Assembly (NCBI RefSeq): GCF_020463795.1
Contig: NZ_CP080025.1
Location: forward strand, 3,469,501 to 3,533,500
Length of the DNA stretch: 64,000 nucleotides
Source of the DNA: Echinicola marina
GTDB taxonomy: Bacteria; Bacteroidota; Bacteroidia; Cytophagales; Cyclobacteriaceae
Reading direction: 5' to 3'
The position numbers and the translations under genes were made by a program. A model generated the notes under the pieces. That model searched no databases. It saw only the letters and a program-made list of their open reading frames with translations, and was not told the DNA's origin. This document shows positions 46,865 to 56,191 of this stretch, piece after piece; position 1 is the stretch's first letter, and the number at the start of each line of letters is the position of its first letter.

Positions 46865-48997
46865 ATGAATATTAGAAATAACCTACAGGGCTGGTTGGAA
46901 AATCTCTTAATTGTTTTCTCAGGTCTGATTATCATATTTATCATTGGAGGGGACAGGATGCTGGTGCCTCCAATATTACAGGTTTTGGGGAGAAGTCACC
47001 CTTTGATTTTGCACTTCCCCATAGTACTGATGGTATTGGCCTTGGTTTTTGTTCTGGTTCCCAATCTACTTCCTTCGCCTTATCAACAAAAAGTGGCAAG
47101 GTGGTCCTTGTTATTTGCCTGTTTTTTTGCGGGAATTACTGTGCTAACAGGCTGGATGCTGAGTCAGGAAGAAGGCTATGAAGGAGATAATTTAATACTT
47201 CACAAATGGATGGGGGTGGCGGTATTTTTTCTGGCCGTTTTGATTTATTTCTTGATGGAAAAGCAGCCCAAAATGCAGAAAGGGATGGGCTTAGCATTAT
47301 TGTTGGTCCTTATTGGTGCTGGGCACTGGGGAGCTAACCTAACCCACGGCACTGATTTTTTGATGGCTCCTATTACTTCAAATGATGGTGTACAGGTGAA
47401 CTTGGAAGAAGCCGAAGTATTTGCCCATTTGGTGCAGCCTATCTTAGAACAAAAATGCAATTCCTGTCACCAAGCCAGTAAGAGCAAAGGACAATTGAGG
47501 CTGGATGAAGTCGAAATGATCCAGAAGGGTGGCAAAAACGGTGTGTTATTTGATGAAAAGGATTGGGAGAATTCTTTGTTCGTAAAACGTTTGGTAAAGC
47601 CAATTGAAGAAAAGGGGCATATGCCACCTAAAGGAAAGGCTCAATTGAGTCCCGAAGAACTACAGATCTTACAGGAATGGGTAAAAGGAGGGGCTAAATA
47701 TGATGAAAAACTAAAGGATACTGGAGAGGAAAGTCCACTATTCCAATTGGCCAGTTTACAATTACAAAAAGAGGCTCCATATGATTTTGAAACTGCTGAT
47801 GCTGATCTATTAGCCTCTTTAAACAATTTTTACAGAGTGGTAGCACCGCTTTATCCTGAGTCACCGGCCTTGGAGGTATCTTATTTTGGAGCAAGTGCTT
47901 TTGATCCCGCTTCATTACAAGACTTGAAGAAAGTGAAAGACCAAATTGTTGGGATTAGCCTGAATAAGATGCCATTGAAAGAGGTGGATTTATCAGTATT
48001 GGCCGAATTTAAGAACCTAGAAGAATTAAAGCTTAATTTTTGTGATCTTGGTACAGAGCAGCTCAAAGTACTGGGGGCTATGCCAAGATTAAGAAGTTTA
48101 TCTTTGGCAGGAAATAAGCTAAGTCCTGATATTTTCCAAACTCTTGCCAAAGCTGACAACTTAGCGTATGTATATCTATGGAGTACAGGACTTAGTGAAG
48201 AAGATGCCAAAAGGTATCAAAAGGAGTCTCCACATGTAATGTTGGAATGGGGATTCAGTGATGATGGGATAGTTTATGCCCTCAATCCCCCACAGATTAA
48301 ATACAGCAAAGTGATTTTTGACCAGAAAGAAAAGGTTGAAATCAAACATGGTATAAGTTCTGTGGAAGTGTTTTATACTTTGGACGGATCAGAACCTGAT
48401 AGTATTAATAGTCTCAAATATGAATCTCCGATAATAATTGATCAAACTTCAAACCTTAAAGCCAGGGCTTTTGCTACAGGCTGGACCAAAAGTAACTTGA
48501 CGGAAGCCTATTTTTATAAATCAGGGATTCGACCAGAAAATGTGGATCTAAAAACGTCTCCTTCAGGTCAATACCAGGGAAAAGGAAAGGAAACCCTATT
48601 TGATTTAGAAAAAGGAGATAGTAATTATGCTTCCGGGGACTGGTTAGGTTTTAAGGATGAACCCATGATTTTGGAGCTAAGTATTCCGGAGGGGGGGAAT
48701 GCAGGAAATATTGCTTTCAGTTTTATTTATCATGAGCAAGCCCATATTTTTCCCCCAGTAAAAATATTGGTACAGGGTAAAATGGGGGAAGGTGCTTGGA
48801 AGACCATAATAGAAGACAGTCCGAAAGTTCCTGAGAAGCGAAGGGCTAGTAGAATGAAACAGGTGAGTTATCCATTAGATGGGGCCCATTATGATCATCT
48901 CAGGATAGAAATTCACCCAAATCAGCATTTACCATCATGGCATAGGAGTGCTGGAGGTAAGGGATGGGTATTTATAGATGAAGTGGTGATTGGTTGA
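46865..48997 (+). CDS. Membrane cytochrome c-LRR protein
   Basis: A 710-aa mosaic that completes the three-gene set. Residues 1-165 hold about five membrane helices (DUF2231-like, with HPLILHFPIVLMVLALVF). A cytochrome c domain follows with CNSCH (198-202) and MPPKGKAQLSPEELQIL. Leucine-rich repeats span about 350-445 (LEELKLNFCDLGTEQLKVLGAM and neighbours). Then come a chitobiase/HEX C-terminal type domain (EVFYTLDGSEPDS) at about 480-555 and a beta-sandwich at the end. It may deliver electrons across the membrane for the two upstream proteins. The role is inferred from context. Confidence 0.88.
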   Translation: MNIRNNLQGWLENLLIVFSGLIIIFIIGGDRMLVPPILQVLGRSHPLILHFPIVLMVLALVFVLVPNLLPSPYQQKVARWSLLFACFFAGITVLTGWMLSQEEGYEGDNLILHKWMGVAVFFLAVLIYFLMEKQPKMQKGMGLALLLVLIGAGHWGANLTHGTDFLMAPITSNDGVQVNLEEAEVFAHLVQPILEQKCNSCHQASKSKGQLRLDEVEMIQKGGKNGVLFDEKDWENSLFVKRLVKPIEEKGHMPPKGKAQLSPEELQILQEWVKGGAKYDEKLKDTGEESPLFQLASLQLQKEAPYDFETADADLLASLNNFYRVVAPLYPESPALEVSYFGASAFDPASLQDLKKVKDQIVGISLNKMPLKEVDLSVLAEFKNLEELKLNFCDLGTEQLKVLGAMPRLRSLSLAGNKLSPDIFQTLAKADNLAYVYLWSTGLSEEDAKRYQKESPHVMLEWGFSDDGIVYALNPPQIKYSKVIFDQKEKVEIKHGISSVEVFYTLDGSEPDSINSLKYESPIIIDQTSNLKARAFATGWTKSNLTEAYFYKSGIRPENVDLKTSPSGQYQGKGKETLFDLEKGDSNYASGDWLGFKDEPMILELSIPEGGNAGNIAFSFIYHEQAHIFPPVKILVQGKMGEGAWKTIIEDSPKVPEKRRASRMKQVSYPLDGAHYDHLRIEIHPNQHLPSWHRSAGGKGWVFIDEVVIG

Positions 48998-49091
48998 GCA
49001 GTGATTTCCTGATTGCAAGGTTACCGTGTCGTAAATCACTTGGTCAATCTGAAGCTGAAAATTCCTTCTAAACGATAAAGATATACTTATT

Positions 49092-49139
49092 TATCACCAA
49101 TAGAAAAGGGGCTGTCAAGCCCCTTTTCTATTGGTGATA
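49092..49139. terminator. Bidirectional terminator
   Basis: A perfect inverted repeat of 22-bp arms (TATCACCAATAGAAAAGGGG...) with loop GTCA. A/T-rich outer halves give U runs in both directions, so it can end both the plus-strand cytochrome operon and the minus-strand DUF4494 gene. Confidence 0.9.
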
Positions 49140-49169
49140 CCTTAAAGCAGGTACGTGCATATTCGATTT

Positions 49170-49859
49170 TTATTTTTCTTCCTCTTCGGATTCAGAAGCC
49201 AACTCCTCATCTTCCAGTTGCTCTTCATCAGTTTGGTCAATTGGCTCTTCTTCCTCTGACTCAAAAGATTCTTCATAATTATCTTCAGCAATAACCTCCT
49301 CAGTTTCCTCTTCTTCTTGAGTGTTTACGGGAGCATTGGCAGCTCTTGCTTCTTCTCTTCTGGCTTGATCAGCCCTTACTTCACTGACAGGTTTAAGGTT
49401 GGAAGGTGGAGGGGGAAGTAATTCTTCATCTTCACTTTCATAAGGGAATATTTCTACGATAGGGCTTTCGTTGATATCAGGTACCCTAAAGCTTACCAGC
49501 ATATTGCTTAGGCTTTCGTGAATCCTATCATAGGCTTCTTTTACATCATGTGCAGAAACCAACATGTATTGGGTGACCTTCTTCTCCTTACCGCTATCAG
49601 CATCTGTAACCACGTAAGTGATTTTACACTTATGCCAGATATCAATATCCTCATAGAAAAATACATCAACAATATTACTTTTGCTGATATTGGTCACCTG
49701 AAAATCGCCCCTGATCACACTACCGAGCATATCGTAGATCCTCGCCTCTGCTTCAGTAAATGACACAGCGTCGATGAGGTATTGTTCATTTACATTCTTT
49801 AGCAATCCCTGCTCGTTTTCCTTGGCATATTTTACTTTGCACAAAAACCAAATTCTCAT
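49170..49859 (-). CDS. DUF4494 protein with acidic tail
   Basis: A 229-aa protein. The first 150 residues (MRIWFLCKVKYAKENEQGLLKNV, FTEAEARIYDML) are the DUF4494 domain known only from Bacteroidetes, function unknown. The last 70 residues are almost entirely Glu/Asp with Ser (runs such as EEEETEEV, SESEEEEK) and preceded by a proline patch, suggesting a flexible, charged tail. No signal or membrane segment. A consensus promoter lies 55 bp upstream. Confidence 0.85.
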   Translation of the reverse strand: MRIWFLCKVKYAKENEQGLLKNVNEQYLIDAVSFTEAEARIYDMLGSVIRGDFQVTNISKSNIVDVFFYEDIDIWHKCKITYVVTDADSGKEKKVTQYMLVSAHDVKEAYDRIHESLSNMLVSFRVPDINESPIVEIFPYESEDEELLPPPPSNLKPVSEVRADQARREEARAANAPVNTQEEEETEEVIAEDNYEESFESEEEEPIDQTDEEQLEDEELASESEEEEK

Positions 49860-49914
49860 ATTTTTCCTCTTTAGACTTTTCGGATGACTAAGGTAATACC
49901 TATTGTAGAAAGCC

Positions 49915-49945
49915 CAAATATAAATTTTAATATTCCTTATGACAA
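49915..49945 (-). promoter_or_regulatory. Consensus promoter of the DUF4494 gene
   Basis: On the minus strand TTG (49945-49943), a 20-bp spacer and TATATTTG (49922-49915) match the Bacteroidetes TTG-N17-23-TAnnTTTG pattern. The start codon is 55 bp downstream. Confidence 0.6.
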
Positions 49946-50040
49946 GGCTTAAAAGGTGAGCAGATGTCTATTCTTTTTTAGGTAATCCTTACTGATAAGC
50001 CGCCAAAAAGTGTATATTAACTATTACAAAAATACAATTT

Positions 50041-52320
50041 ATGTGGAATAGCCTTTTGCATAGTTTCCCAGTTCAATTACTCATGCTCCATTTCAAAAAG
50101 AATATTGCCTTGGTGGCAATTTGGGGACTTTTGGTACTGGTGATTTCCAATAATTTCGGTAAGGTTTTGGGTATTCCCTATCTTTTTTTGGATCCAGAGT
50201 ACCTCAATGAAGTTTCTTGGATTGGTTTTTTTATGATGGGGATAGGCTTGGCCATTTTTACCATGGCCTTTCATATGACCACTTATATCATGGATGCTGC
50301 CCGATTTAAATTTTTGGCGGTCCTTTCCAGGCCTTTTATCAGGTTTTGTATCAACAATAGTCTGATTCCATTAATGGCTTATTTGGTCTATATCGCTAGT
50401 ATTGTCAATTTTCAACTGGATAATGAGTTGGAGAGCAATTGGGAGATTTTTAGATATGTAATCGGATTTTTGATTGGGAGTTTGCTGACTTTCCTGTTAT
50501 TATTTGCCTATTTCGCTTTGACCAATAAGCATTTCTTTTTGATGTTTACTGATACATTGGACAAGAAACTGAGAAAGACTAAGGTGTCCCGTGCCAATGT
50601 GATCAAGCGGTATAAGGACCGGAAGAGGGCTTTGGACTCAGTGGGGACTTATTTGGATATTGATCTCAGGCTCAAAGAGGTCCGGCCGGACCTGTCACAA
50701 TTTGAAGGGAATATGCTGCTGAAGGTTTTTGATCAAAATCACCTTAATTTATTTATCATTGAAATAGCCTTGGTGGCCATTATTTTGTTTCTAGGATTTT
50801 TCAGGGACAATGAATTATTACAGTTTCCTGCTGGGATGAGCGTGATGCTGATGTTCTCTATTTTGACATTGTTGGTAGGCGCTGTTACGTTTTGGTTGAG
50901 AAGCTGGTCCACATTTGCGGCCATAGCCATCTTTTTGATATTCAACAGTGCTTCCAAAACGGAGTTCATGAACAGACCCCATTCTGCTTTGGGAATGGAC
51001 TATGATACAGAAGCAGTGTATAACTTGAATCGTCTGGACAGTCTGGTGCATCCAGATACAGTTCAAAAAGACAAGCGCAATACCATTCAAATCCTGGATA
51101 ATTGGAGGGCACAGTTTCCAGCTGAAGAGAAGCCAAAGATGGTACTGATCACTTGTAGCGGAGGTGGACAACGTGCTGCTTTATGGACTTTGCATGTCTT
51201 GCAGCAAATCCATTTAGTGACTGAGGGGAAGTTTATGAAACACACCCGACTCTTTACTGGGGCATCTGGTGGAGTGGTCGGTGCCGCGTTTTTTAGGGAG
51301 CTTTACCTTAGGTCTAAGGAGGGGGGGCATATTGACCTGAGCGATGAAATTTACCTTGATCAAATATCTGCAGATAATTTAAACCCTATCATTTTTACAT
51401 TGATGGTCAATGACTTGTTGATCCGAAATCAAAAGGTGGAGTATAATGGACGAGAATACTTGCAGGATAGGGGATTTGCTTTTGAAAATCAGTTGAATAT
51501 AAATACAAAAGGGGTCTTGGATAAGCCGCTTATAGCTTATGAAAAACCAGAAAGAGAAGCTGTCATTCCCATGTTGCCTATCACTCCGTTGATCGTTAAT
51601 GATGGGCGGAAGTTGTTTATTTCCCCACATTCTATGAGTTATATGGGGACATTCCTTGATGGGGTATTGGACAAAGAGGAAAAAAGTCAGGCCATAGATT
51701 TTATGAGGTTCTTTAGGGAGCAGGATGCAGAAAATTTAAGATTTATCAGTGCGCTGAGAATGGGGGCTACCTTTCCTTTTATTACACCGAATATACAGCT
51801 GCCCTCTGACCCATTAATGGAAATAATGGATTCCGGTTTATCAGATAATTTTGGGATCGGTGATGCCATGCGCTTTATTTATGTGTTTGAGGAATGGATT
51901 GCTGAAAATACTTCAGGGGTATTGTTGATTACCATTCGTGATTCTGAGAAAATCCTCGAAATCGAACAGAAAACCCCACCTACAGTCTTTCAAAAATTAG
52001 TGACTCCTCTAAAAAATATCTATATCAATTGGGACAATGTACAGACCTTAAATAATGAAACCCTCTATAATTATATGAGGGAAACCATGCCTTTTGCTCT
52101 CGAGCGGGTGGAGTTTGAATATTCATCCAAGGATTATCTGGAAGCCAAAAAGGAAAATGGCATTAGTGATGATGTCACTTTAAAAGAATTGGAAATCCAA
52201 AGGGCATCACTCAATTGGAGGTTAACTTCAAGAGAAAAGAAAGATATAATTGACTGCATAGGCAGTACACAAAATCGGAATGCGCTTCAGGAGCTCCAGA
52301 CCATTTTTGAAGCGTATTAA
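50041..52320 (+). CDS. Patatin-like phospholipase with membrane segments
   Basis: A 759-aa protein. The N-terminal third has several hydrophobic helices (VAIWGLLVLVISNNFG, FFMMGIGLAIFTMAFH, FLIGSLLTFLLLFAYFAL, LFIIEIALVAIILFLGF). The C-terminal half has a patatin fold: oxyanion loop CSGGGQRAALW, nucleophile S409 in GASGG and dyad aspartate D597 in MDSGLSDNFG. It probably hydrolyses membrane lipids from an integral-membrane position. The DSG instead of DGG/DGA is a mild variation. The Kef-type antiporter gene converges on it with 18 bp between the stops. Confidence 0.85.
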   Translation: MWNSLLHSFPVQLLMLHFKKNIALVAIWGLLVLVISNNFGKVLGIPYLFLDPEYLNEVSWIGFFMMGIGLAIFTMAFHMTTYIMDAARFKFLAVLSRPFIRFCINNSLIPLMAYLVYIASIVNFQLDNELESNWEIFRYVIGFLIGSLLTFLLLFAYFALTNKHFFLMFTDTLDKKLRKTKVSRANVIKRYKDRKRALDSVGTYLDIDLRLKEVRPDLSQFEGNMLLKVFDQNHLNLFIIEIALVAIILFLGFFRDNELLQFPAGMSVMLMFSILTLLVGAVTFWLRSWSTFAAIAIFLIFNSASKTEFMNRPHSALGMDYDTEAVYNLNRLDSLVHPDTVQKDKRNTIQILDNWRAQFPAEEKPKMVLITCSGGGQRAALWTLHVLQQIHLVTEGKFMKHTRLFTGASGGVVGAAFFRELYLRSKEGGHIDLSDEIYLDQISADNLNPIIFTLMVNDLLIRNQKVEYNGREYLQDRGFAFENQLNINTKGVLDKPLIAYEKPEREAVIPMLPITPLIVNDGRKLFISPHSMSYMGTFLDGVLDKEEKSQAIDFMRFFREQDAENLRFISALRMGATFPFITPNIQLPSDPLMEIMDSGLSDNFGIGDAMRFIYVFEEWIAENTSGVLLITIRDSEKILEIEQKTPPTVFQKLVTPLKNIYINWDNVQTLNNETLYNYMRETMPFALERVEFEYSSKDYLEAKKENGISDDVTLKELEIQRASLNWRLTSREKKDIIDCIGSTQNRNALQELQTIFEAY

Positions 52321-52338
52321 ATGGTCTGGTACCGCCAT

Positions 52339-54360
52339 TTATTTTTCCTTTACTTCCATTTCGAATTGGTTGAGCGCATCGGGTTTTCCCACTACATACA
52401 CTACATCTCCCAATTGAAGTTTGGTGTCTCCATCTATTTTTGAGCTGGTTTTTCCGTCTCTTTTGATGGCCACCAAGTTTACGCCTAGATTTTCTCTGAT
52501 CCTTGCTTTTTTCAAGGGCTTGTTGATATAGTTGCCAGAGTCCCTTCCGACCCGAAGGCTAACAAAATTAATTTCGGGAAGGTCAATGTTTAAGCGGTCT
52601 CGTCCTTTGGTAAGGGATGACCTAAACATTGCATAATTTCCAGACCTGACTTCCTCTGTGAAATCTTCTATTTCATCTTTGGCAATCAGGTACTTGTTCA
52701 GTACCCTGGTGAAAATTTCAATGGATGTTTCAAATTCCTCTGGAATAACTTCATCCGCACCCATGGATAGATTATCGGAAATTTCATTTACATAACGGGT
52801 CCTTACGATTATGGAAGCATTTTGAGTCAGTTGACGAATAGCCGCAATGATGCTTTTTGTGGCATTGCTATTTGAAATGGCGATGACGATTACCCTTGCC
52901 CGGTGGATATTGACATGTTTCAATACTGTTTCATTGGAGGCATTGCCAAAAATAATGGGTTCACCTTTTTCCCCTTCTATTTTGACGGTTTCAGGGTTCA
53001 TTTCTATAATGGCATAAGGGATTTCTGCCCTTTTGGCTGCTTTGGAAAGATTACGTCCATTTAGCCCATAGCCGATAATGACCAGGTGGTCGCTCAGTTC
53101 TTCCCCTCCAACATTGGCCATCGAAATACTTTCTGTAGTGCGGACAAAATGTGTCTTAAGGCCCTTGGGCAAAGGTAGATTGACCAATTTATAGGAAAGC
53201 TTTTCCCTGTTGCTCAATACAAAGGGGGTAATGGCCATGGTTAAAATAGAGACGGCCAAAAAATATTGGTAATTGGTGTCATCCAAGAGTTCGTAATCCA
53301 TGCCTACTTTGGCCAATAAGAGAGAAAATTCACCGATTTGAAAGATTGAAAAGGCCACGATGAAGGCTTCTCTAAAACTCATTCCCAAAGCTTTGGCCGA
53401 TATGGTGGTCATGATAAATTTGGAAAGGAAGACAATCAGCACAATGGTCAAAATGACCAAAATGTTCTGAAACAGAAAACTTACATCAAAGAGCATCCCC
53501 ACAGATACAAAGAAGAAACTGAGGAAAATTTCCCGGAAGGGGAGGATCTTTCCCGTGGCATGATGTCTATAATCCGATTCAGAAATGATCAGGCCAGCCA
53601 AAAAGGCGCCTAAGCCCAAAGATAAGCCCAATAGGGAAGTCAAAAATGCAACAGCAAAACAAATGACGATGATGCTGAGCAGAAACAATTCCTCATTTCT
53701 GGTTCTTGCTATTCTGTATAATAAATTAGGGACCAGGTATTTTGCTGAAAGAATGGTCATAATGACCACCAGTGCTCCTTTAAATAGCATGAGCAACAAG
53801 GAAAGAGCAATGTTCTCAGACTCTCCGGCCAGCATGGGCGTCAATAACATCATAGGGACGATGATGATATCCTGAAATATCAGAATTGCCAAAATAGTTT
53901 TGCCTGAAAGGTTGTTGACCTGTCCACCTTCCTGCAATAGTTTCAAGACAATGGCCGTGCTACTTAGTGCCAAAAGAAAGCCAATAAAAACTGCTACATT
54001 CCAGTTGAAACCAAAAGCATGGGCGAGAAGAGCAGTTACAAAAATAGTTAGACCGACCTGTAATGTTCCCCCTATAAATACAGCTTTTTTTATGGACATG
54101 AGGCTTTTCAGCGAGAATTCCATCCCTATTACAAACAGTAAAAGTATCACACCTATTTCACTGAGCACATCCACCGTAGTGGAGGCATTGACCAAGGACA
54201 AACCATAAGGACCAGCCAGAGCACCAGTAAAAAGAAAGCCAATGATGGTGGGCACTTTTAGGCGCATAAATAGCAGGATCACCAGCGTTGCCAATCCGAA
54301 AATGATGACGATGTCCTGCAACATGGGAAGCTGCGCGGCAGCTAATAAAGAATAAATCAT
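52339..54360 (-). CDS. Kef/CPA2-type cation:proton antiporter with RCK domains
   Basis: A 673-aa inner-membrane transporter. About 12 membrane helices (residues 1-400, e.g. LLLFVIGMEFSLKSL and LGLSLGLGAFLAGLIISESDYRH) form the CPA2 exchanger. They are followed by a TrkA-N domain (HLVIIGYGLNGRNLSKAAKR, Rossmann GxGxxG-type, about 430-550) and a TrkA-C domain at the end (GVNLVAIKRDGKTSSKIDGDTKLQLGDVVYVVG). It should exchange K+ or Na+ for H+, gated by nucleotide binding. The regulator KefF/G is not adjacent. Confidence 0.93.
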   Translation of the reverse strand: MIYSLLAAAQLPMLQDIVIIFGLATLVILLFMRLKVPTIIGFLFTGALAGPYGLSLVNASTTVDVLSEIGVILLLFVIGMEFSLKSLMSIKKAVFIGGTLQVGLTIFVTALLAHAFGFNWNVAVFIGFLLALSSTAIVLKLLQEGGQVNNLSGKTILAILIFQDIIIVPMMLLTPMLAGESENIALSLLLMLFKGALVVIMTILSAKYLVPNLLYRIARTRNEELFLLSIIVICFAVAFLTSLLGLSLGLGAFLAGLIISESDYRHHATGKILPFREIFLSFFFVSVGMLFDVSFLFQNILVILTIVLIVFLSKFIMTTISAKALGMSFREAFIVAFSIFQIGEFSLLLAKVGMDYELLDDTNYQYFLAVSILTMAITPFVLSNREKLSYKLVNLPLPKGLKTHFVRTTESISMANVGGEELSDHLVIIGYGLNGRNLSKAAKRAEIPYAIIEMNPETVKIEGEKGEPIIFGNASNETVLKHVNIHRARVIVIAISNSNATKSIIAAIRQLTQNASIIVRTRYVNEISDNLSMGADEVIPEEFETSIEIFTRVLNKYLIAKDEIEDFTEEVRSGNYAMFRSSLTKGRDRLNIDLPEINFVSLRVGRDSGNYINKPLKKARIRENLGVNLVAIKRDGKTSSKIDGDTKLQLGDVVYVVGKPDALNQFEMEVKEK

Positions 54361-54446
54361 TATGGTAAAATAAAAGGCTTAGTGATTAATGGTTTAAAAA
54401 TACAACATCATCTATGAATTACATAAAAAGTGCTGATATTCTCCGA

Positions 54447-54941
54447 TTAATAGGCAAAGCCCCATTTTTTGTATATCATGTGCATTAACCACGCGGGTCC
54501 AATTAATAGGAACTGAATGTCCTTGAAAAAAGAGGGCTTTTTTCCTTCGATTTTATGCCCATAAAACTGTAAGATCCAGGATAAAATAAACAAGCTTATG
54601 CTAATCTGCCAAAGGGGAACAGGTGAGACAATGGTGATCAGGTTACACAGGAATACACATAGTGCAACAAACAAAAACATACCAAGTGCTAAAGGTGGCG
54701 ACAGCGAATAGTAATAGCACAAAACAAGGATAAGAGCGAAAGTGGCCCAGTTGGCAAAGGGCCCAAGATAATCGATCAGAAAGTCAATGGGGCCAACCGG
54801 GATGCTAAAGATCATCCCCACAATACTGAAGAATATGGCTGGCACACATATCCAATGTATCATTTTGTTGGTTGGATGCTGATGGCTTTTTCCATATTCT
54901 TGAAGCAATTGGTCTATTTTTCTAGTTGTGGCCTGGGGCAT
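54447..54941 (-). CDS. Mpo1-like (DUF962) membrane protein
   Basis: A 164-aa protein with four membrane helices and the Mpo1/YGL010w pattern: GKSHQHPTNKMIHWICVPAIFFSIVGM at the start and WILQFYGHKIEGKKPSFFKDIQFLLIGPAWLMH at the end, with conserved histidines in both. In yeast the family is a dioxygenase that shortens 2-hydroxy fatty acids; the same chemistry is possible but not shown here. It is divergent from the FAD oxidoreductase at 55020 across 78 bp. Confidence 0.9.
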   Translation of the reverse strand: MPQATTRKIDQLLQEYGKSHQHPTNKMIHWICVPAIFFSIVGMIFSIPVGPIDFLIDYLGPFANWATFALILVLCYYYSLSPPLALGMFLFVALCVFLCNLITIVSPVPLWQISISLFILSWILQFYGHKIEGKKPSFFKDIQFLLIGPAWLMHMIYKKWGFAY

Positions 54942-55019
54942 TGTAGTGGTATTTGGTACGGTTAATACTTTCTATTAATTTAAGGAATCTTAATCAAAAA
55001 ATAATTTACCTATGCAGAT

Positions 55020-56135
55020 ATGTTAAGTTACTGGGAGAAGAAAAACCTATTAAATTATGATTTAGTGGTTATTGGGGCAGGCTTTGTGGGATTGTCCACA
55101 GCCATTCATTATAAAGAAAATTTTCCCGGAAGATCAGTGTTGGTATTGGAAAGGGGTGTGTTTCCGAGTGGTGCCAGTACCAGAAATGCAGGTTTTGCTT
55201 GTTTTGGCAGTCTTACAGAAATTTTAGATGATTTGGAGAAAACATCAGAAGAGACTGTTTTTGATTTGCTCGTAAAGCGTAGATTAGGTTTAAAGAATAT
55301 CAGGAGTGTTTTTGGAGATGAAGCTTTGGATTATGCTCCCTCAGGAGGTTTTGACCTGATCAGACCCCAAGATGAGGCATGTCTAGGCAAATTGGGCTAT
55401 GTAAATGGTATGCTTAGGACAGTCTTTGGTGGAGAAGTTTTTGAGATGGCCAAGCCCAAAAGTTTTGGGTTTGGGAAAGAAATATCTCATTTGGTGAAAA
55501 ACAGGTATGAGGGGCAACTGGATCCAGCAAAATATTTAAAATGTCTCTGGCAAAAGTGCCAGGACTTACAAATCAATATCCTTACAGGTGCAGAGGTGAC
55601 AAGTTTGGAGGAGGAATCATGTAAAGTCCATGTACATTCCTTTTATGATGAGGATATCATTTTCCAAGGAAGGTTACTTGCCGTATGTACCAATGCCTTT
55701 GTGAACCAGTTGATTGGAGGTTTGGATATTAAGCCTGGAAGGGGGATGATCATGGTCAGTGAATTCATACCCGATTTTCCATGGCAGGGTACTTTTCATA
55801 TGGACAAGGGATATGTTTATTTTAGAAACGTGGATAATAGGCTCTTGATAGGTGGTGGAAGGAACTTGGATGAATCCACAGAGATGACAACTGATCGTGG
55901 TATCAATAGTGTCATAAAGAACTATTTGGTCGAGCAAGCCAAGAATATTGTTTTTCCTGGTAAAAATCTCCTGTGGGAAAACGAATGGTCTGGATCAATG
56001 GCCTTTGGGGAAATGAAAAGACCTATTATACAGCAGGTTAATGCTAGGGTCGCAGTTGGAGTAAGGTTAGGAGGGATGGGGGTCGCTATTGGGTGGGAGG
56101 CAGGAAAGGAGCTTGCCCATCTTCTGGGTTCTTAA
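55020..56135 (+). CDS. FAD-dependent oxidoreductase (DAO family)
   Basis: A 371-aa enzyme with the Rossmann FAD site LVVIGAGFVGLSTAIHY, the ERG at the second strand's end and ASTRNAGFACFGS where the glycine-oxidase/GlpD-like group binds flavin. It ends with the C-terminal AVGVRLGGMGVAIGWEAG. It probably oxidises an amine or amino acid of glycine-oxidase type, but the substrate cannot be fixed. The start MLSYWEKKNLLNYD adds about 13 residues before the Rossmann fold. It is followed by nhaC after 56 bp in the same direction. Confidence 0.88.
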   Translation: MLSYWEKKNLLNYDLVVIGAGFVGLSTAIHYKENFPGRSVLVLERGVFPSGASTRNAGFACFGSLTEILDDLEKTSEETVFDLLVKRRLGLKNIRSVFGDEALDYAPSGGFDLIRPQDEACLGKLGYVNGMLRTVFGGEVFEMAKPKSFGFGKEISHLVKNRYEGQLDPAKYLKCLWQKCQDLQINILTGAEVTSLEEESCKVHVHSFYDEDIIFQGRLLAVCTNAFVNQLIGGLDIKPGRGMIMVSEFIPDFPWQGTFHMDKGYVYFRNVDNRLLIGGGRNLDESTEMTTDRGINSVIKNYLVEQAKNIVFPGKNLLWENEWSGSMAFGEMKRPIIQQVNARVAVGVRLGGMGVAIGWEAGKELAHLLGS

Positions 56136-56191
56136 AAAAATCATATTTTTTGTTAATTTTGACTTTGTAATTTTATTTTGATCCAATATCA

